The notes under the pieces are model-generated. The model was given only the letters and a program-made list of their open reading frames with translations. It had not been told where the DNA came from and did not search any database. This document shows positions 36,214 through 45,718 of a stretch of DNA of 64,000 nucleotides, piece by piece (within the stretch, counting starts at the first letter, position 1; the number at the start of each line of letters is the position of its first letter). The position numbers and the translations under genes were made by a program. Source of the DNA: Mycolicibacterium aubagnense. GTDB lineage: Bacteria > Actinomycetota > Actinomycetes > Mycobacteriales > Mycobacteriaceae. The stretch is from the NCBI RefSeq assembly GCF_010730955.1, contig NZ_AP022577.1:558001-622000 (forward strand). The letters are read 5' to 3'.

Positions 36214-37398
36214 GTGACCACAATTGCACGACAGAATCCGGTAATCGACAGAGGCACAGTCTTTTTCATGTCGCTAGCGGCCGCCTTGGGCACTGCGACG
36301 ATCTACCCCCTTCAGCCGGCGATCGCCGATCTCGCCCGGTCTATGGAGACCAGCCCCGCCGCCGTCGGCACCGCGCTGGCCTGCGGTCCGATCGGCTACA
36401 TGCTGGGTCTGGCCCTGCTGGTTCCACTGGTTGACAGGTTCTCTCCGCGGCGCGTGCTGGCACTGGAATTCTTGGCGCTCGGCGGTGCGCTGGCACTGAC
36501 CGCCGCGGCCGGCACAGCCTGGCTGATCGGCGTCGGATTACTGCTGACGGGAGCCTTCTCGTCTGTCGGGGCGGGCTTGAGCTCCGTGGTCGGACGCTTC
36601 GCGCCCGCACATCGCCGCTCGACCGTTCTGGGTATCGTCACTGCCGGCATCTCCGCGGGCATCCTCGCCGGCCGCATCCTCGGCGGCTGGCTGACCGACG
36701 TGATCGGTTGGCACGCAATGCTTCTCGCTGTTGCTGCGGCGGCCGTCGGAACCGCCGGCTCCTGCCTGTTGCTGCTGCCGACCGCGACGGGAAAGGTCGA
36801 GCACGGCTACCTTGCCGGAGTGGCGTCGACGCCCGGACTTGTCCTGCGACACCCCGTGCTACGTCGCGGTGCGGTACGCGGTGCTCTGTGGTTCTTCGCC
36901 TTCTGCGCGGTCTGGTCGGGTATCGCTGTCGCACTGTCGCAAGAGCCATTCTTATTGCCGGCCAACGAGATCGGGCTTTATGCCTTGGCCGGCATCGCCG
37001 GGATCTTCGCGACGCGCATTGCTGGTGGTTGCACAGACCGCTTCGGTTTCCGGCCGGTCGTGCTACTGGGCCTTGCGGTTGCCGGCATGGCCTGCCCCGT
37101 GCTCGCGATGGGATTGGACAGTCCTGCGGCGACAATGCTCGCTCTCGCGATGTTCGATGCCGGCTTGTTCGCGGCGCAAGTCGCGAATCAGACGACGATC
37201 CTCGCCATCGACGCATCTGCGCCCGCGCGATTCAACAGCGCGTACATGCTGGTCTACTTCGTCGGCGGCAGCTTCGGGACAGCGTTCGGTGCGGCGGCCA
37301 CAGACGCATGCGGCTGGCCCGCCACCGTCGGTGTTTGCGCCGCAGCACTTCTCGTCGCTGCGCTCCTCACGACCGCTCGAACGCGCCGCACGCCGTGA
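36214..37398 (+). CDS. MFS transporter
   Basis: A 394-residue major facilitator with about twelve hydrophobic segments. Recognisable loops are LVDRFSPRRVLALE (2-3 loop) and ILGGWLTDVIGWHAML; the second half repeats with CTDRFGFRPVVLLG. Absence of long loops fits drug or metabolite efflux (YbcL/AraJ-like); the substrate is unknown. GTG 36214 is the first start in frame. Its last 32 bases overlap a TetR remnant on the other strand, which hints that a TetR-MFS efflux pair once stood here. Confidence 0.85.
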   Translation: MTTIARQNPVIDRGTVFFMSLAAALGTATIYPLQPAIADLARSMETSPAAVGTALACGPIGYMLGLALLVPLVDRFSPRRVLALEFLALGGALALTAAAGTAWLIGVGLLLTGAFSSVGAGLSSVVGRFAPAHRRSTVLGIVTAGISAGILAGRILGGWLTDVIGWHAMLLAVAAAAVGTAGSCLLLLPTATGKVEHGYLAGVASTPGLVLRHPVLRRGAVRGALWFFAFCAVWSGIAVALSQEPFLLPANEIGLYALAGIAGIFATRIAGGCTDRFGFRPVVLLGLAVAGMACPVLAMGLDSPAATMLALAMFDAGLFAAQVANQTTILAIDASAPARFNSAYMLVYFVGGSFGTAFGAAATDACGWPATVGVCAAALLVAALLTTARTRRTP

Positions 37399-37525
37399 GC
37401 GCCGCGTCGACGGTGGCGTCGATCAGTACGCCGTCGATGGACCCGATCGGCGGTAGCGCTGCGCGTAGCAGCAACGGACCGGTCAGCAGGTCGGAGATGA
37501 CGTCCGGGTGCGCCGGCGGGATCGA
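37367..37525 (-). pseudogene. C-terminal remnant of a TetR-family regulator
   Basis: On the minus strand an open stretch after an in-frame TGA (37526-37528) encodes SIPPAHPDVISDLLTGPLLL, RAALPPIGSIDGVLIDATVD and AALTACGAFERS and then stops. This is the usual C-terminal end of a TetR ligand-binding domain (DLLTGPL...LVDAALAALG type). The rest of the gene, including the DNA-binding domain, is absent. It overlaps the end of the MFS gene. Confidence 0.6.
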
Positions 37526-37596
37526 TCACGAGACGTGGTGCGCGTCGAAACGTCCTTCCTGCAACGGCATTCAGGGATTCCCGAACGTCTACCAAC

Positions 37597-39363
37597 TCAG
37601 ATGGTGCGTTTCAGGCCGACGTGAGCGGCGTGGTACCCGAGTCGGTCATAGAACGCACGAGCCTGTTCGCGCGCTTCGTCCGTGGTCACTTGCGCCAACC
37701 GAGCCCCGTGTGCCCGGCCGTACTCGTGTGCCCACTGAACCAGAGCCGTACCCAAACCCTGTCCCCGCTCGGCAGCGGTTACCCGCAGTCCTTCTATTTG
37801 CAGTCGGGTCGACCCACCACGGGAGAGCCCGGGAATCACGGTCAACTGCACGGTCGCGACGATCACATCAGAACCGTTACGAACAACGCCGAGATAGTTG
37901 GAGTGGTCACGGACAAGGACGTCATACGCCGCCTCGTAGTCTTCGAGGTCCGCGGTTTCACGATCCTGACCGAATTGGTCGTCGGATAGCAGCGCGACGA
38001 TCGACGCGACATCGTCACGGGCCGCCCGTTCGACCCGGAATGTGCGGTCCCCCACGCACAGCAGTCCCCGAACGGACGTTCGTGCTTGCGCCTGCAGCCG
38101 AGTCACCAAGAGGTCGAGCCACGCCCCGACATTCGTTCGCGCCTCACGGGTGTCGGGATAGCGACACCGCAGATGCAGGCCGGACTCGTCCAGGATGAAC
38201 CAGAGCATCACACCGTCGGTCTGGATAGCGGCGCTCACGTACTGAGCGTCCAGCCCGACGTCATCGATGCGGACCGGAAGCCGCCGCAGGTCCAGCCAGG
38301 AGATCGCGAACATGCCGGGCGACATCGGCATGCCGCCCCACGGAGACAGCACGTCCGCCAACGGCCAGGACCCGAGTTGTACTGCTTCCTTCACTGCGTT
38401 GGCCGCGGCATGTGGTTCGGCGACAGTCGACTCCAGCACCGAATTGGTGATGAACCAACCGACCGAGTCGTGCCAGTTGCTATCGAAGCGACTGTGCACC
38501 GGGAAAACGGCGCGAAGCGGCGCGGCCGCCAGCTCCCGGGTCACCGAGGTCATCGCAGCCACGGCCAGCGCCAGTGTCGATACACCGTCATTGCGGGCTT
38601 GCACGGCGAACGCGGCACCAGCATCGACATCGAACACATCGCGCACTTCGACGCGTTCTGGACCCAGCTCGGGCTCGCCCAACGGCAGCGGAAATCGCGG
38701 CATCACCCCGCCGCTGTCGGCGATGATGCGTGCCCAGGTCTCCCGAACGTGGTCTGGCGCCGCGGGACGATCGAGCAGCGCCTGGGTGTGTTCGACAAAC
38801 GCGGGTGCCGGCGGCAGCGATGCAGCACTTCCGATGCGCGCATCGGTGAGTAGCGCCAGCAGATCCCGCGCAATCACGAGCATCGACCACATGTCGACAT
38901 GGCTGTGGTCGGCGGCGATCACCACGGTCAGTCCGGCCGCGGTTTCCAACAGACACAACCTATGTGAGGGCCGCTGATACGGCGAGCAGGCGGCATCCAG
39001 AACGGCCTGCAGGGCATCGTTGACCGCCTGGCCGGCAGATATCTCGTGCTCGACCCAGCCGCCGGGTCGGACATCGATCTCATGCAGTTGCGGATCACCG
39101 TTCGGACCCGCCGAGAATGCGGTCCGCAGCGTGCCATGGCGGGCCACCACCGCCAGCCACGCGTCGGCCAGGGAGTCCCGGCTCACCCGCGCCGGCAAGC
39201 GAATGGACAATGCCATCCACGATCCGGGCCGGGCCCCTGCCGCCACGTGAATCCGCTGGTCAAACGACACCGGAAGGCGTCGACCCAGTGCGGACACCGT
39301 GACGTCGTAGCCCCAGAGACGGCCGAACGGTAGCCGCAAGTGCGAGACGTTCGTGAGCCGCAT
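37597..39363 (-). CDS. Condensation-domain / GNAT acetyltransferase fusion
   Basis: A 588-residue protein. Residues 1-425 resemble NRPS condensation/Pap acyltransferase domains; the HHxxxDG site reads DHSHVDMW (His153, Asp157), so the catalytic His remains while the first His is Asp and Gly is Met. Residues 435-588 are a GNAT domain with acetyl-CoA loop RVTAAERGQGLGTALVQWA and the closing AFYDRLGYHAAHVGLKRTI. No carrier protein or adenylation gene is nearby. It may join an acyl or aminoacyl group and then acetylate, or the parts may act on separate substrates. It is monocistronic by spacing. Confidence 0.75.
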   Translation of the reverse strand: MRLTNVSHLRLPFGRLWGYDVTVSALGRRLPVSFDQRIHVAAGARPGSWMALSIRLPARVSRDSLADAWLAVVARHGTLRTAFSAGPNGDPQLHEIDVRPGGWVEHEISAGQAVNDALQAVLDAACSPYQRPSHRLCLLETAAGLTVVIAADHSHVDMWSMLVIARDLLALLTDARIGSAASLPPAPAFVEHTQALLDRPAAPDHVRETWARIIADSGGVMPRFPLPLGEPELGPERVEVRDVFDVDAGAAFAVQARNDGVSTLALAVAAMTSVTRELAAAPLRAVFPVHSRFDSNWHDSVGWFITNSVLESTVAEPHAAANAVKEAVQLGSWPLADVLSPWGGMPMSPGMFAISWLDLRRLPVRIDDVGLDAQYVSAAIQTDGVMLWFILDESGLHLRCRYPDTREARTNVGAWLDLLVTRLQAQARTSVRGLLCVGDRTFRVERAARDDVASIVALLSDDQFGQDRETADLEDYEAAYDVLVRDHSNYLGVVRNGSDVIVATVQLTVIPGLSRGGSTRLQIEGLRVTAAERGQGLGTALVQWAHEYGRAHGARLAQVTTDEAREQARAFYDRLGYHAAHVGLKRTI

Positions 39364-39452
39364 GGCGGTACCCTAGCGCCCCAGATAGCCTGAATGCTCG
39401 GTCGGCAGGTCGACTCCACGGCGAGTCGATCGGTTACGGAAAGAGTTGCCTG

Positions 39453-40232
39453 ATGCCCACTTTCGCAGTTCCCGGAGCCGAGCTTGCGGTTGAACTGAGC
39501 GACGAAGGTGGTCACCCCGTCGTCCAACTACACGGACTCACCTCGAGCCGAGCGCGCGATCGGGTGCTCAATCTGGACCTCGGCAGGGGGCTCAGCGGGA
39601 CGCGGCTGCTGCGCTACGACGCCCGTGGCCACGGCAAATCGACGGGACGCAAAGTCCCGGAGGACTACCGATGGGAACGGCTCGCCGATGACCTGTTGCA
39701 CCTGCTCGACCGGTGGTTTCCCGGTGAACCAGTACACGGAGTCGGCCCGTCGATGGGGACCGGAACGCTGTTGCACGCGGCGTCCCGCGAACCAGAACGC
39801 TTCACAGGACTGACCTTGATGGTGCCGGCCACCGCGTGGGAAACGCGGCGCGCGCAGGCCGCAAACTACGAGGTCGCGGCCACGCTCATCGAGACAGAGG
39901 GGGTCGGGGCATTCATTGCCGCCACCCGTGGCGCGACGCGGCCGCCGGCCACCGTGGGTGCACCCGAAACAGTGCCCGACGTCGCCGATGCCCTACTGCC
40001 GTCACTGTTTCGCGGTGCCGCGCTGAGTGACTTGCCGGCTCCGGAAGCCATCGCGCGAATCGACGTGCCGACCACCATCCTGGCCTGGATCGACGATCCG
40101 GCCCACCCGATCTCGACCGCGGAGTCCCTTGCCACCCTGATGCCGAAGTCCACCCTGACGCTGGCTTACACTCCGGCCGATGTCGAGACCTGGCCCAAGA
40201 TTCTGATGCAGGATGTCGGCCGCCGGGGCTGA
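39453..40232 (+). CDS. Alpha/beta-fold hydrolase
   Basis: A 259-residue hydrolase with the oxyanion HGLTSS, the strand RYDARGHGKS and the nucleophile elbow GPSMGTG. The acid is probably Asp in AWIDDPAHPIS. A conserved catalytic His is not obvious near the end, where the sequence reads AYTPADVETWPKILMQ; His in DDPAHPIS is the only candidate there. Esterase or lactonase activity is possible but unproven. Cytoplasmic, no signal peptide. Confidence 0.75.
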   Translation: MPTFAVPGAELAVELSDEGGHPVVQLHGLTSSRARDRVLNLDLGRGLSGTRLLRYDARGHGKSTGRKVPEDYRWERLADDLLHLLDRWFPGEPVHGVGPSMGTGTLLHAASREPERFTGLTLMVPATAWETRRAQAANYEVAATLIETEGVGAFIAATRGATRPPATVGAPETVPDVADALLPSLFRGAALSDLPAPEAIARIDVPTTILAWIDDPAHPISTAESLATLMPKSTLTLAYTPADVETWPKILMQDVGRRG

Positions 40233-40327
40233 CTTCCACTGAACTCCGCCTTTGACATCGACGTAACACTGCTGCCATGAGGCGTCCCTAGTGTGAAGCG
40301 GTCATTCACGTAGGGAGAGGAAATCCA

Positions 40328-42505
40328 TTGAGCGGAAATGCCACCCGCTTGCGAGCGATCGCCGGCGTCCAGGCCTATATGCCCCCGGCATATACCTTCG
40401 ACCCTGCTGAGGCGCCCGGCGAAATCTTTGGCACGAACGTATTCACCAAGGCCGAGATGCAGGCGCGCCTGCCCAAGGCGATCTACAAATCGGTGGTGGC
40501 CACCATCGAGAAGGGCGCCAAGCTCGATCCGACAGTCGCCGATGCCGTCGCGGCCGCGATGAAGGACTGGGCACTGGAGAAGGGCGCGACGCACTACGCG
40601 CACGTGTTCTATCCGATGACCGGCCTGACCGCCGAAAAGCACGACAGCTTCCTCGAACCGGTCTCCGACGGACAGGCCCTGGCCGAGTTCGCCGGCAAGA
40701 CGCTGGTGCAGGGCGAGCCCGACGCATCGAGCTTTCCGTCCGGCGGCCTGCGGTCTACGTTCGAGGCTCGCGGGTACACCGGCTGGGACGTAACCAGCCC
40801 GGCCTACATTCTGGAGAACCCGAACGGCAACACGTTGTGCATCCCCACGGTGTTCGTGTCGATGACCGGCGAGGCGCTCGACTACAAGACGCCGCTGCTG
40901 CGCAGCCAACAGGCCATGGGCATCCACGCAGAGCGCATCTTGACGCTGTTCGGCCACAAAGACCTGGAGAAGGTCGTCTCGTTCTGTGGTCCCGAGCAGG
41001 AGTACTTCCTGATCGACCGGCACTTCTTCCTCGCCCGGCCCGACCTGATCAACTCCGGCCGGACCCTGTTCGGAGCCAAACCGCCCAAGGGTCAGGAGTT
41101 CGACGACCACTATTTCGGCGCCATCCCCGACCGAGTGCTGGGATTCATGATGGACACCGAGCGGGAGCTGTTCAAGCTCGGCATCCCCGCCAAGACCCGT
41201 CACAACGAGGTCGCCCCCGGACAGTTCGAGATCGCGCCCATGTTCGAGCGCGCCAACATCGCGTCCGATCATCAACAGTTGCTGATGACGGTCTTCAAGA
41301 CCATCGCCAAGAAGCACGGTATGGAATGCCTATTCCATGAGAAACCGTTCGCCGGCGTGAACGGCTCAGGGAAGCACGTCAACTTCTCGATGGGTAACTC
41401 GCAGCTCGGTAGCTTGCTGGTGCCCGGTGATACCCCGCACGAGAACGCCCAGTTCCTGGTGTTCTGCGCGGCCGTTATTCGCGCGGTACACAAATTCGCT
41501 GGGCTGCTGCGGGTTTCGGTCGCGTCGGCGACCAATGATCACCGCTTGGGTGCCAATGAGGCGCCGCCCGCGATCATCTCGATCTTCCTGGGCGATCAGC
41601 TCGCCGACGTTTTCGAGCAGATCGCCAAGGGTGCTGCGACATCGTCAAAGGGCAAGGGCAGCATGATTATTGGTGTCGACACCCTGCCGGTGCTGCCGAC
41701 CGACCCCGGTGACCGTAACCGCACCAGCCCGTTCGCGTTCACCGGCAACAGATTTGAGTTCAGGGCGCCGGGCTCGGGTCAGACGGTGGCGGTACCGATG
41801 ATCGTGCTCAACACCATCATGGCCGACTCGCTGGACTACTGTGCGACCGTGTTGGAGAAGGCCGTCGCCGACGGTGAGGAGTTCGACTCCGCGGTGCAGA
41901 AGCTCCTGACGGACATCGTCACCGAGCACGGTGCGGTGGTCTTCAACGGGGACGGTTATTCGGAGAACTGGCAAGCCGAGGCGGCTGCCCGTGGGCTGCC
42001 GAACCTGAAGACCACGCTGGATGCCATCCCGGAACTGATCAAGCCCGAGGCGGTGGCGATCTTCGAGAAGTACGGCGTCTTCAACGAGCGGGAGCTGCAC
42101 AGTCGCTACGAGGTACGTCTGGAGCAGTATGCGCTGACAATCCACGTCGAGGCCAAGCTGGCGCTCGAGATCGGTTCGACCACCATTCTGCCGGCCGCTC
42201 TGCGCTACCAAACCGAGCTCGCGCAGAACGTCGCAGCATTGACAGCGGCTGGTATGACACCGAGTTTGACGCTGCTGCAGTCGATCTCGGAGCCGATCAG
42301 TGTGCTCAGTGACGCATTGGCAACGCTGAAGACGGCGCTGACAGATCATTCGGCCGCGTCCGCCTATGCCGAGGCCAAGCACGCCCAAGTTGCGTTGTTG
42401 CCGGCCATGGAGGCAGTCCGTGCCGCGGCCGACACGCTGGAAAGCGCGGTGGCCGACGACCTGTGGCCGCTACCGACCTATCAGGAGATGCTCTACGTCC
42501 TCTGA
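40328..42505 (+). CDS. glnN: Glutamine synthetase type III (GSIII)
   Basis: The 725-residue protein is far longer than GlnA type I. It has the GSIII N-terminal region, the [11 protein letters not shown] motif, [30 protein letters not shown] and [19 protein letters not shown] around the metal and glutamate sites. It joins ammonia to glutamate with ATP, as a dodecamer in known members. TTG 40328 is the start, with AGGGAGAGGAAA just upstream. A strong terminator follows. Main mycobacterial GlnA1 must be elsewhere, so this is an accessory synthetase. Confidence 0.93.
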   Translation: MSGNATRLRAIAGVQAYMPPAYTFDPAEAPGEIFGTNVFTKAEMQARLPKAIYKSVVATIEKGAKLDPTVADAVAAAMKDWALEKGATHYAHVFYPMTGLTAEKHDSFLEPVSDGQALAEFAGKTLVQGEPDASSFPSGGLRSTFEARGYTGWDVTSPAYILENPNGNTLCIPTVFVSMTGEALDYKTPLLRSQQAMGIHAERILTLFGHKDLEKVVSFCGPEQEYFLIDRHFFLARPDLINSGRTLFGAKPPKGQEFDDHYFGAIPDRVLGFMMDTERELFKLGIPAKTRHNEVAPGQFEIAPMFERANIASDHQQLLMTVFKTIAKKHGMECLFHEKPFAGVNGSGKHVNFSMGNSQLGSLLVPGDTPHENAQFLVFCAAVIRAVHKFAGLLRVSVASATNDHRLGANEAPPAIISIFLGDQLADVFEQIAKGAATSSKGKGSMIIGVDTLPVLPTDPGDRNRTSPFAFTGNRFEFRAPGSGQTVAVPMIVLNTIMADSLDYCATVLEKAVADGEEFDSAVQKLLTDIVTEHGAVVFNGDGYSENWQAEAAARGLPNLKTTLDAIPELIKPEAVAIFEKYGVFNERELHSRYEVRLEQYALTIHVEAKLALEIGSTTILPAALRYQTELAQNVAALTAAGMTPSLTLLQSISEPISVLSDALATLKTALTDHSAASAYAEAKHAQVALLPAMEAVRAAADTLESAVADDLWPLPTYQEMLYVL

Positions 42506-42510
42506 CCGAC

Positions 42511-42540
42511 GTGACTCCCATCCAGAGGGATGGGAGTCAC
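42511..42540 (+). terminator. Hairpin terminator after the GSIII gene
   Basis: GTGACTCCCATCC (42511-42523), loop AGAG, GGATGGGAGTCAC (42528-42540): a perfect 13-base stem five bases after the stop. Confidence 0.85.
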
Positions 42541-42680
42541 GCTTCTCGATGGGCCAGGCCGGCCCGCCATCCCCGCGAACGACAAGAAGAGAATCCGGTG
42601 TCTGTCGATAACCGGGGTCGTCGTTCGTGTAGAAGGTGATGGTGGCAACCGGCCACCCCCTTGATCGAGGAGTGACGGGT

Positions 42681-43034
42681 ATGTATTACCTACTTGCCAT
42701 GCATCAGCCAGTGGGCGATCCCCCGGCACCGGAGGTGCTGGGGCCGATCATGGATGCTCTGGACGCGGTCGAGCACGACATGAAAGCCGCGGACGTGTGG
42801 GTGTTCTCCGGAGGATTGCATGGTCCCGACGCATCCACCGTGGTGCGGGTCAGCGACGGCACGGTGTTGACGACGGACGGCCCGTACGTCGAGGGCAAAG
42901 AGCATCTTGGTGGGTTCACCATCATCGATGCGCCCGACTTGGACTCTGCGCTGGACTGGGCTCGTCGGCAGGCCGAAGCCGTGCGGCTCCTGCCCATCGA
43001 GGTACGTCCGTTCCGGGGCGATCTGAGGGGCTGA
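42681..43034 (+). CDS. YCII-family (DGPF-domain) protein
   Basis: A 117-residue protein with the YCII signature [16 protein letters not shown] and a ferredoxin-like fold. ATG 42681 follows GAGGAG. Its stop is 8 bases before the sigma factor start. In ECF42 loci such DGPF proteins commonly accompany the sigma factor, often as its targets or sensors; here it is co-transcribed. Its reaction is unknown. Confidence 0.85.
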   Translation: MYYLLAMHQPVGDPPAPEVLGPIMDALDAVEHDMKAADVWVFSGGLHGPDASTVVRVSDGTVLTTDGPYVEGKEHLGGFTIIDAPDLDSALDWARRQAEAVRLLPIEVRPFRGDLRG

Positions 43035-43042
43035 GGGCGACC

Positions 43043-44269
43043 GTGCCGCAGATGTCGCCCGCGGAGATCGCCGGTGTGTTCCGGCGAGAGTACGGGCGAG
43101 CGGTGGCGGTCCTGATCCGTCGATTCGGCGATATCGACCTCGCCGAGGAGGCGGTCCAGGACGCCTTCACCAAGGCGGTGGACCGCTGGCCACAGGCCGG
43201 CCCACCGCCGAGCCCCGCCGGATGGATCATCACCACCGCCGCACACACGATCGTCGACCGGTTCCGCCGAGAATCGGTTCGAGGCGAGCGGCACGCGCAG
43301 GCGGCACTGCTCTATCCGGTGGCCGATGACGAGCTGCTCGAAGAGGGCCCTGTGCGCGACGACCACCTACGCCTGATCTTCATCTGCGCACACCCCGCCC
43401 TGTCCCTCGAGGCCCGGGTCGCACTCACGCTGCGATTACTCGGCGGCCTGTCCACCAAGGAGATCGCCCGCGCCTTCCTGATCTCGGAAACGACTGTCGC
43501 GCAACGACTTGTCCGCGCCAAACGCAAGATCCGCGACGCGCACATCCCGTACCGGGTCCCGCACGACAGTGACCTGCCGGAGCGTGTGCACGGGGTGCTC
43601 GCCGTGGCGTACCTGATCTTCAACGAGGGGCACACTGCCAGCTCAGGAGAGGATCTCGTGCGGGCCGATCTCACCGGCGAGGCCGTTCGGCTCGGCCGAC
43701 TGCTGGCAGAGCTGATGCCCGACGAGCCCGAGGTGCTGGGGCTGCTCGCCCTGATGCTGCTGACCGACGCGCGACGCGCGGCTCGCACAGACTCAGCGGG
43801 GAATCTCGTCCTGCTGGCCGACCAGGACCGGAGCCGGTGGGACCGCGGCCTGGTCGCCGAGGGGCAGACGCTGGTCCGCCGGTGCCTGCGACGAAATCGG
43901 CCGGGGCCCTATCAGATCCAGGCCGCGATCAACGCCGTGCACAGTGACGCGCCGACTGCCTCCGCTACGGACTGGTGCCAAATCCTCGCGCTGTACGACC
44001 AGCTGATGGCGATCGCCCCGACTCCCGTCGTCGCGCTCAATCGCGCCGTGGCGCTCGCCGAGGTAGCGGGCCCGCAGGCGGCGCTGGATCTGGTGGAAGC
44101 GCTCGACCTCAAGGACTATCACGTCTACCACGTGGTTCGTGCCTCGCTTCTGTCCCGCCTCGGTCGAACAGCCGAAGCAGCCGAGGCCTACGACCGGGCC
44201 ACCGCTTTGGCCACCAACCCGGTCGAGCGGGCGCACCTGCGCCGCACTCGCGACGCGTTGGACGCTTGA
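43043..44269 (+). CDS. ECF sigma factor, ECF42 type with C-terminal extension
   Basis: A 408-residue sigma factor. Region 2 (about 12-75, [17 protein letters not shown]) and region 4 ([30 protein letters not shown]) bind core polymerase and the -35 element. A further 200 residues resemble TPR helices ([24 protein letters not shown]), the mark of ECF42. No anti-sigma gene is next to it, as usual in this group, where the extension is thought to control activity. GTG 43043 is chosen; ATG 43052 is an alternative. The YCII gene upstream is its usual partner. Confidence 0.9.
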   Translation: MPQMSPAEIAGVFRREYGRAVAVLIRRFGDIDLAEEAVQDAFTKAVDRWPQAGPPPSPAGWIITTAAHTIVDRFRRESVRGERHAQAALLYPVADDELLEEGPVRDDHLRLIFICAHPALSLEARVALTLRLLGGLSTKEIARAFLISETTVAQRLVRAKRKIRDAHIPYRVPHDSDLPERVHGVLAVAYLIFNEGHTASSGEDLVRADLTGEAVRLGRLLAELMPDEPEVLGLLALMLLTDARRAARTDSAGNLVLLADQDRSRWDRGLVAEGQTLVRRCLRRNRPGPYQIQAAINAVHSDAPTASATDWCQILALYDQLMAIAPTPVVALNRAVALAEVAGPQAALDLVEALDLKDYHVYHVVRASLLSRLGRTAEAAEAYDRATALATNPVERAHLRRTRDALDA

Positions 44270-44471
44270 CCAGTCACAGCCTTCCGACGACGAAGTCGCG
44301 GCTTGGTCGGCCATCCCGTTGGACCCGTACGTGATGTGCGCGAACGACGGCCCACCGATGGTGGCCGCGGTACCCATCAGCCGCGGGAATCTGCCAAGAA
44401 TCCGCCAAGGACCGCACTTCAGTATTGCTGCCAACGGTCAAAGCAGGCCGATCCAGCGAGAGGGAGACATC

Positions 44472-44726
44472 ATGTTCAGCAATCACAACATCACGAAGGT
44501 CGCGGGTACGGCGCTGCTATCGGGCAGTCTGACGCTCGTCGGCTTCGGCCTCGCGGCGGGCACGGCCCAGGCATTCAACCCGCAGCCGGACCCTCCGGGC
44601 AAGCCGATCACCGTCTCCGTCACGCCCCAGATCAGTTCGCCGGGCACGATTCGTGGCTTCAACCCGACCCCGGAACCGCCCAAGGCGGTTACCGGTGGCA
44701 TCCGCGGGTGCGACGGTTCCGTCTAG
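44472..44726 (+). CDS. Small secreted protein
   Basis: An 84-residue exported protein. The signal peptide covers about residues 1-34 (hydrophobic AGTALLSGSLTLVGFGLAAG, cleavage near AQA-FN). The mature part is Pro-rich and repeats a FNPxPxPP element (FNPQPDPP, FNPTPEPP). ATG 44472 has AGGGAGA upstream. No enzyme motif. It may be a cell-surface peptide; function unknown. Confidence 0.75.
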   Translation: MFSNHNITKVAGTALLSGSLTLVGFGLAAGTAQAFNPQPDPPGKPITVSVTPQISSPGTIRGFNPTPEPPKAVTGGIRGCDGSV

Positions 44727-44744
44727 GCGCCGCAGCAGCAGAGC

Positions 44745-45209
44745 TCAGGTGACGGTCACCGTGTCGCCGGCGACCGTCACCGTCTTCGGAGCCAGGGGCT
44801 TCTCCGCGGGGCCCTTGACCACGGAGCCGTCCACAGCACTGTATTCGCTTCCGTGGCAAGGACAGTCGATGGTGCCGTCGGCGACCTTCGACACCGTGCA
44901 CTGCCGGTGGGTGCAGACCGCGCTGAACGCCTTGAACTCACCCGCCGTCGGCTGAGTGACGACGATCTTCGCCTCCTTGAGGATCGCACCCCCACCCACG
45001 GGCACATCGGCGGTTTTCACCGATGTCGATGCGGCGGTGGCAGTCGTGTCACTGCTGGTGGGCTGACCGGCGGGCGACCCAGAGTCCTTGCCACCGCAGG
45101 CGGCAAGGACCACGCCCGCGCCGATGGCGCCGACGCCGATGAGAACGCCGCGGCGACTCGCCGCAGTCGGACGGTGGTCCGGTTCGCCGCCGTGCTCACT
45201 GCCTGCCAT
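44745..45209 (-). CDS. Rieske [2Fe-2S] lipoprotein
   Basis: A 154-residue protein. The N-terminus has twin Arg and a lipobox (SRRGVLIGVGAIGAGVVLAAC), so it is probably Tat-exported and lipidated. The C-terminal Rieske domain has CTHRQC and CPCHGSEYS, giving two Cys and two His ligands. The linker is Thr/Ser-rich. It likely moves electrons at the outer membrane face; the partner is not nearby. Confidence 0.88.
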   Translation of the reverse strand: MAGSEHGGEPDHRPTAASRRGVLIGVGAIGAGVVLAACGGKDSGSPAGQPTSSDTTATAASTSVKTADVPVGGGAILKEAKIVVTQPTAGEFKAFSAVCTHRQCTVSKVADGTIDCPCHGSEYSAVDGSVVKGPAEKPLAPKTVTVAGDTVTVT

Positions 45210-45291
45210 CTACCCAGCCTCTCTCTGCCCCTACGCCATGCTGGCAGACGTAGGGCCGTGAGAAGCGAGATCCGGGCAATCTGCGGCGGGC

Positions 45292-45612
45292 TTACCGCCG
45301 GCCGCCGCCGCCCCCGGCGTTGTACCCGGGCGAAGCGACGTCTCCTTCGGTCAGTTCGAACGGCGGTGTGAACAAGCTGGGATCGTCGAGAGACGATTCC
45401 GGTGCGTTGAAGGGTCCCTGCGCGGCCGGGGCGGCGGCGCCCTCCCCTGCGGGCACGCAGGTGCCCTCGGACGCTACGAGGCCGTCCGAACACGTCAGGC
45501 CGTCGTCGGCGTGCGCGATCGGCATGCCGACCAACCCGACCACGGCAGACGCAACCCCAAACGTTGCCGCCGCCACTGACAAGCGAGCGAAAGCTGACGT
45601 TGTTGCGCTCAT
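45292..45612 (-). CDS. Small exported protein with a Gly-rich tail
   Basis: A 106-residue protein with a signal peptide (LSVAAATFGVASAVVGLVG, cleavage near AHA-DD). The mature part has two Cys (LTCSDGLVASEGTCVP) and ends in a Gly/Arg tail. Start ATG 45612 (MSATTSAF) is preferred over the longer frame to 45699. No function known. Confidence 0.65.
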   Translation of the reverse strand: MSATTSAFARLSVAAATFGVASAVVGLVGMPIAHADDGLTCSDGLVASEGTCVPAGEGAAAPAAQGPFNAPESSLDDPSLFTPPFELTEGDVASPGYNAGGGGGRR

Positions 45613-45718
45613 TGCACACCTACTCTCCGGTGCTAACTGGTCCGGTGAAGGTAGCACCAATGGTCTCGTTGCGACGGGTCGTTTCAACACTTGGGTCAAT
45701 TACCGTTACCCACTGTTT

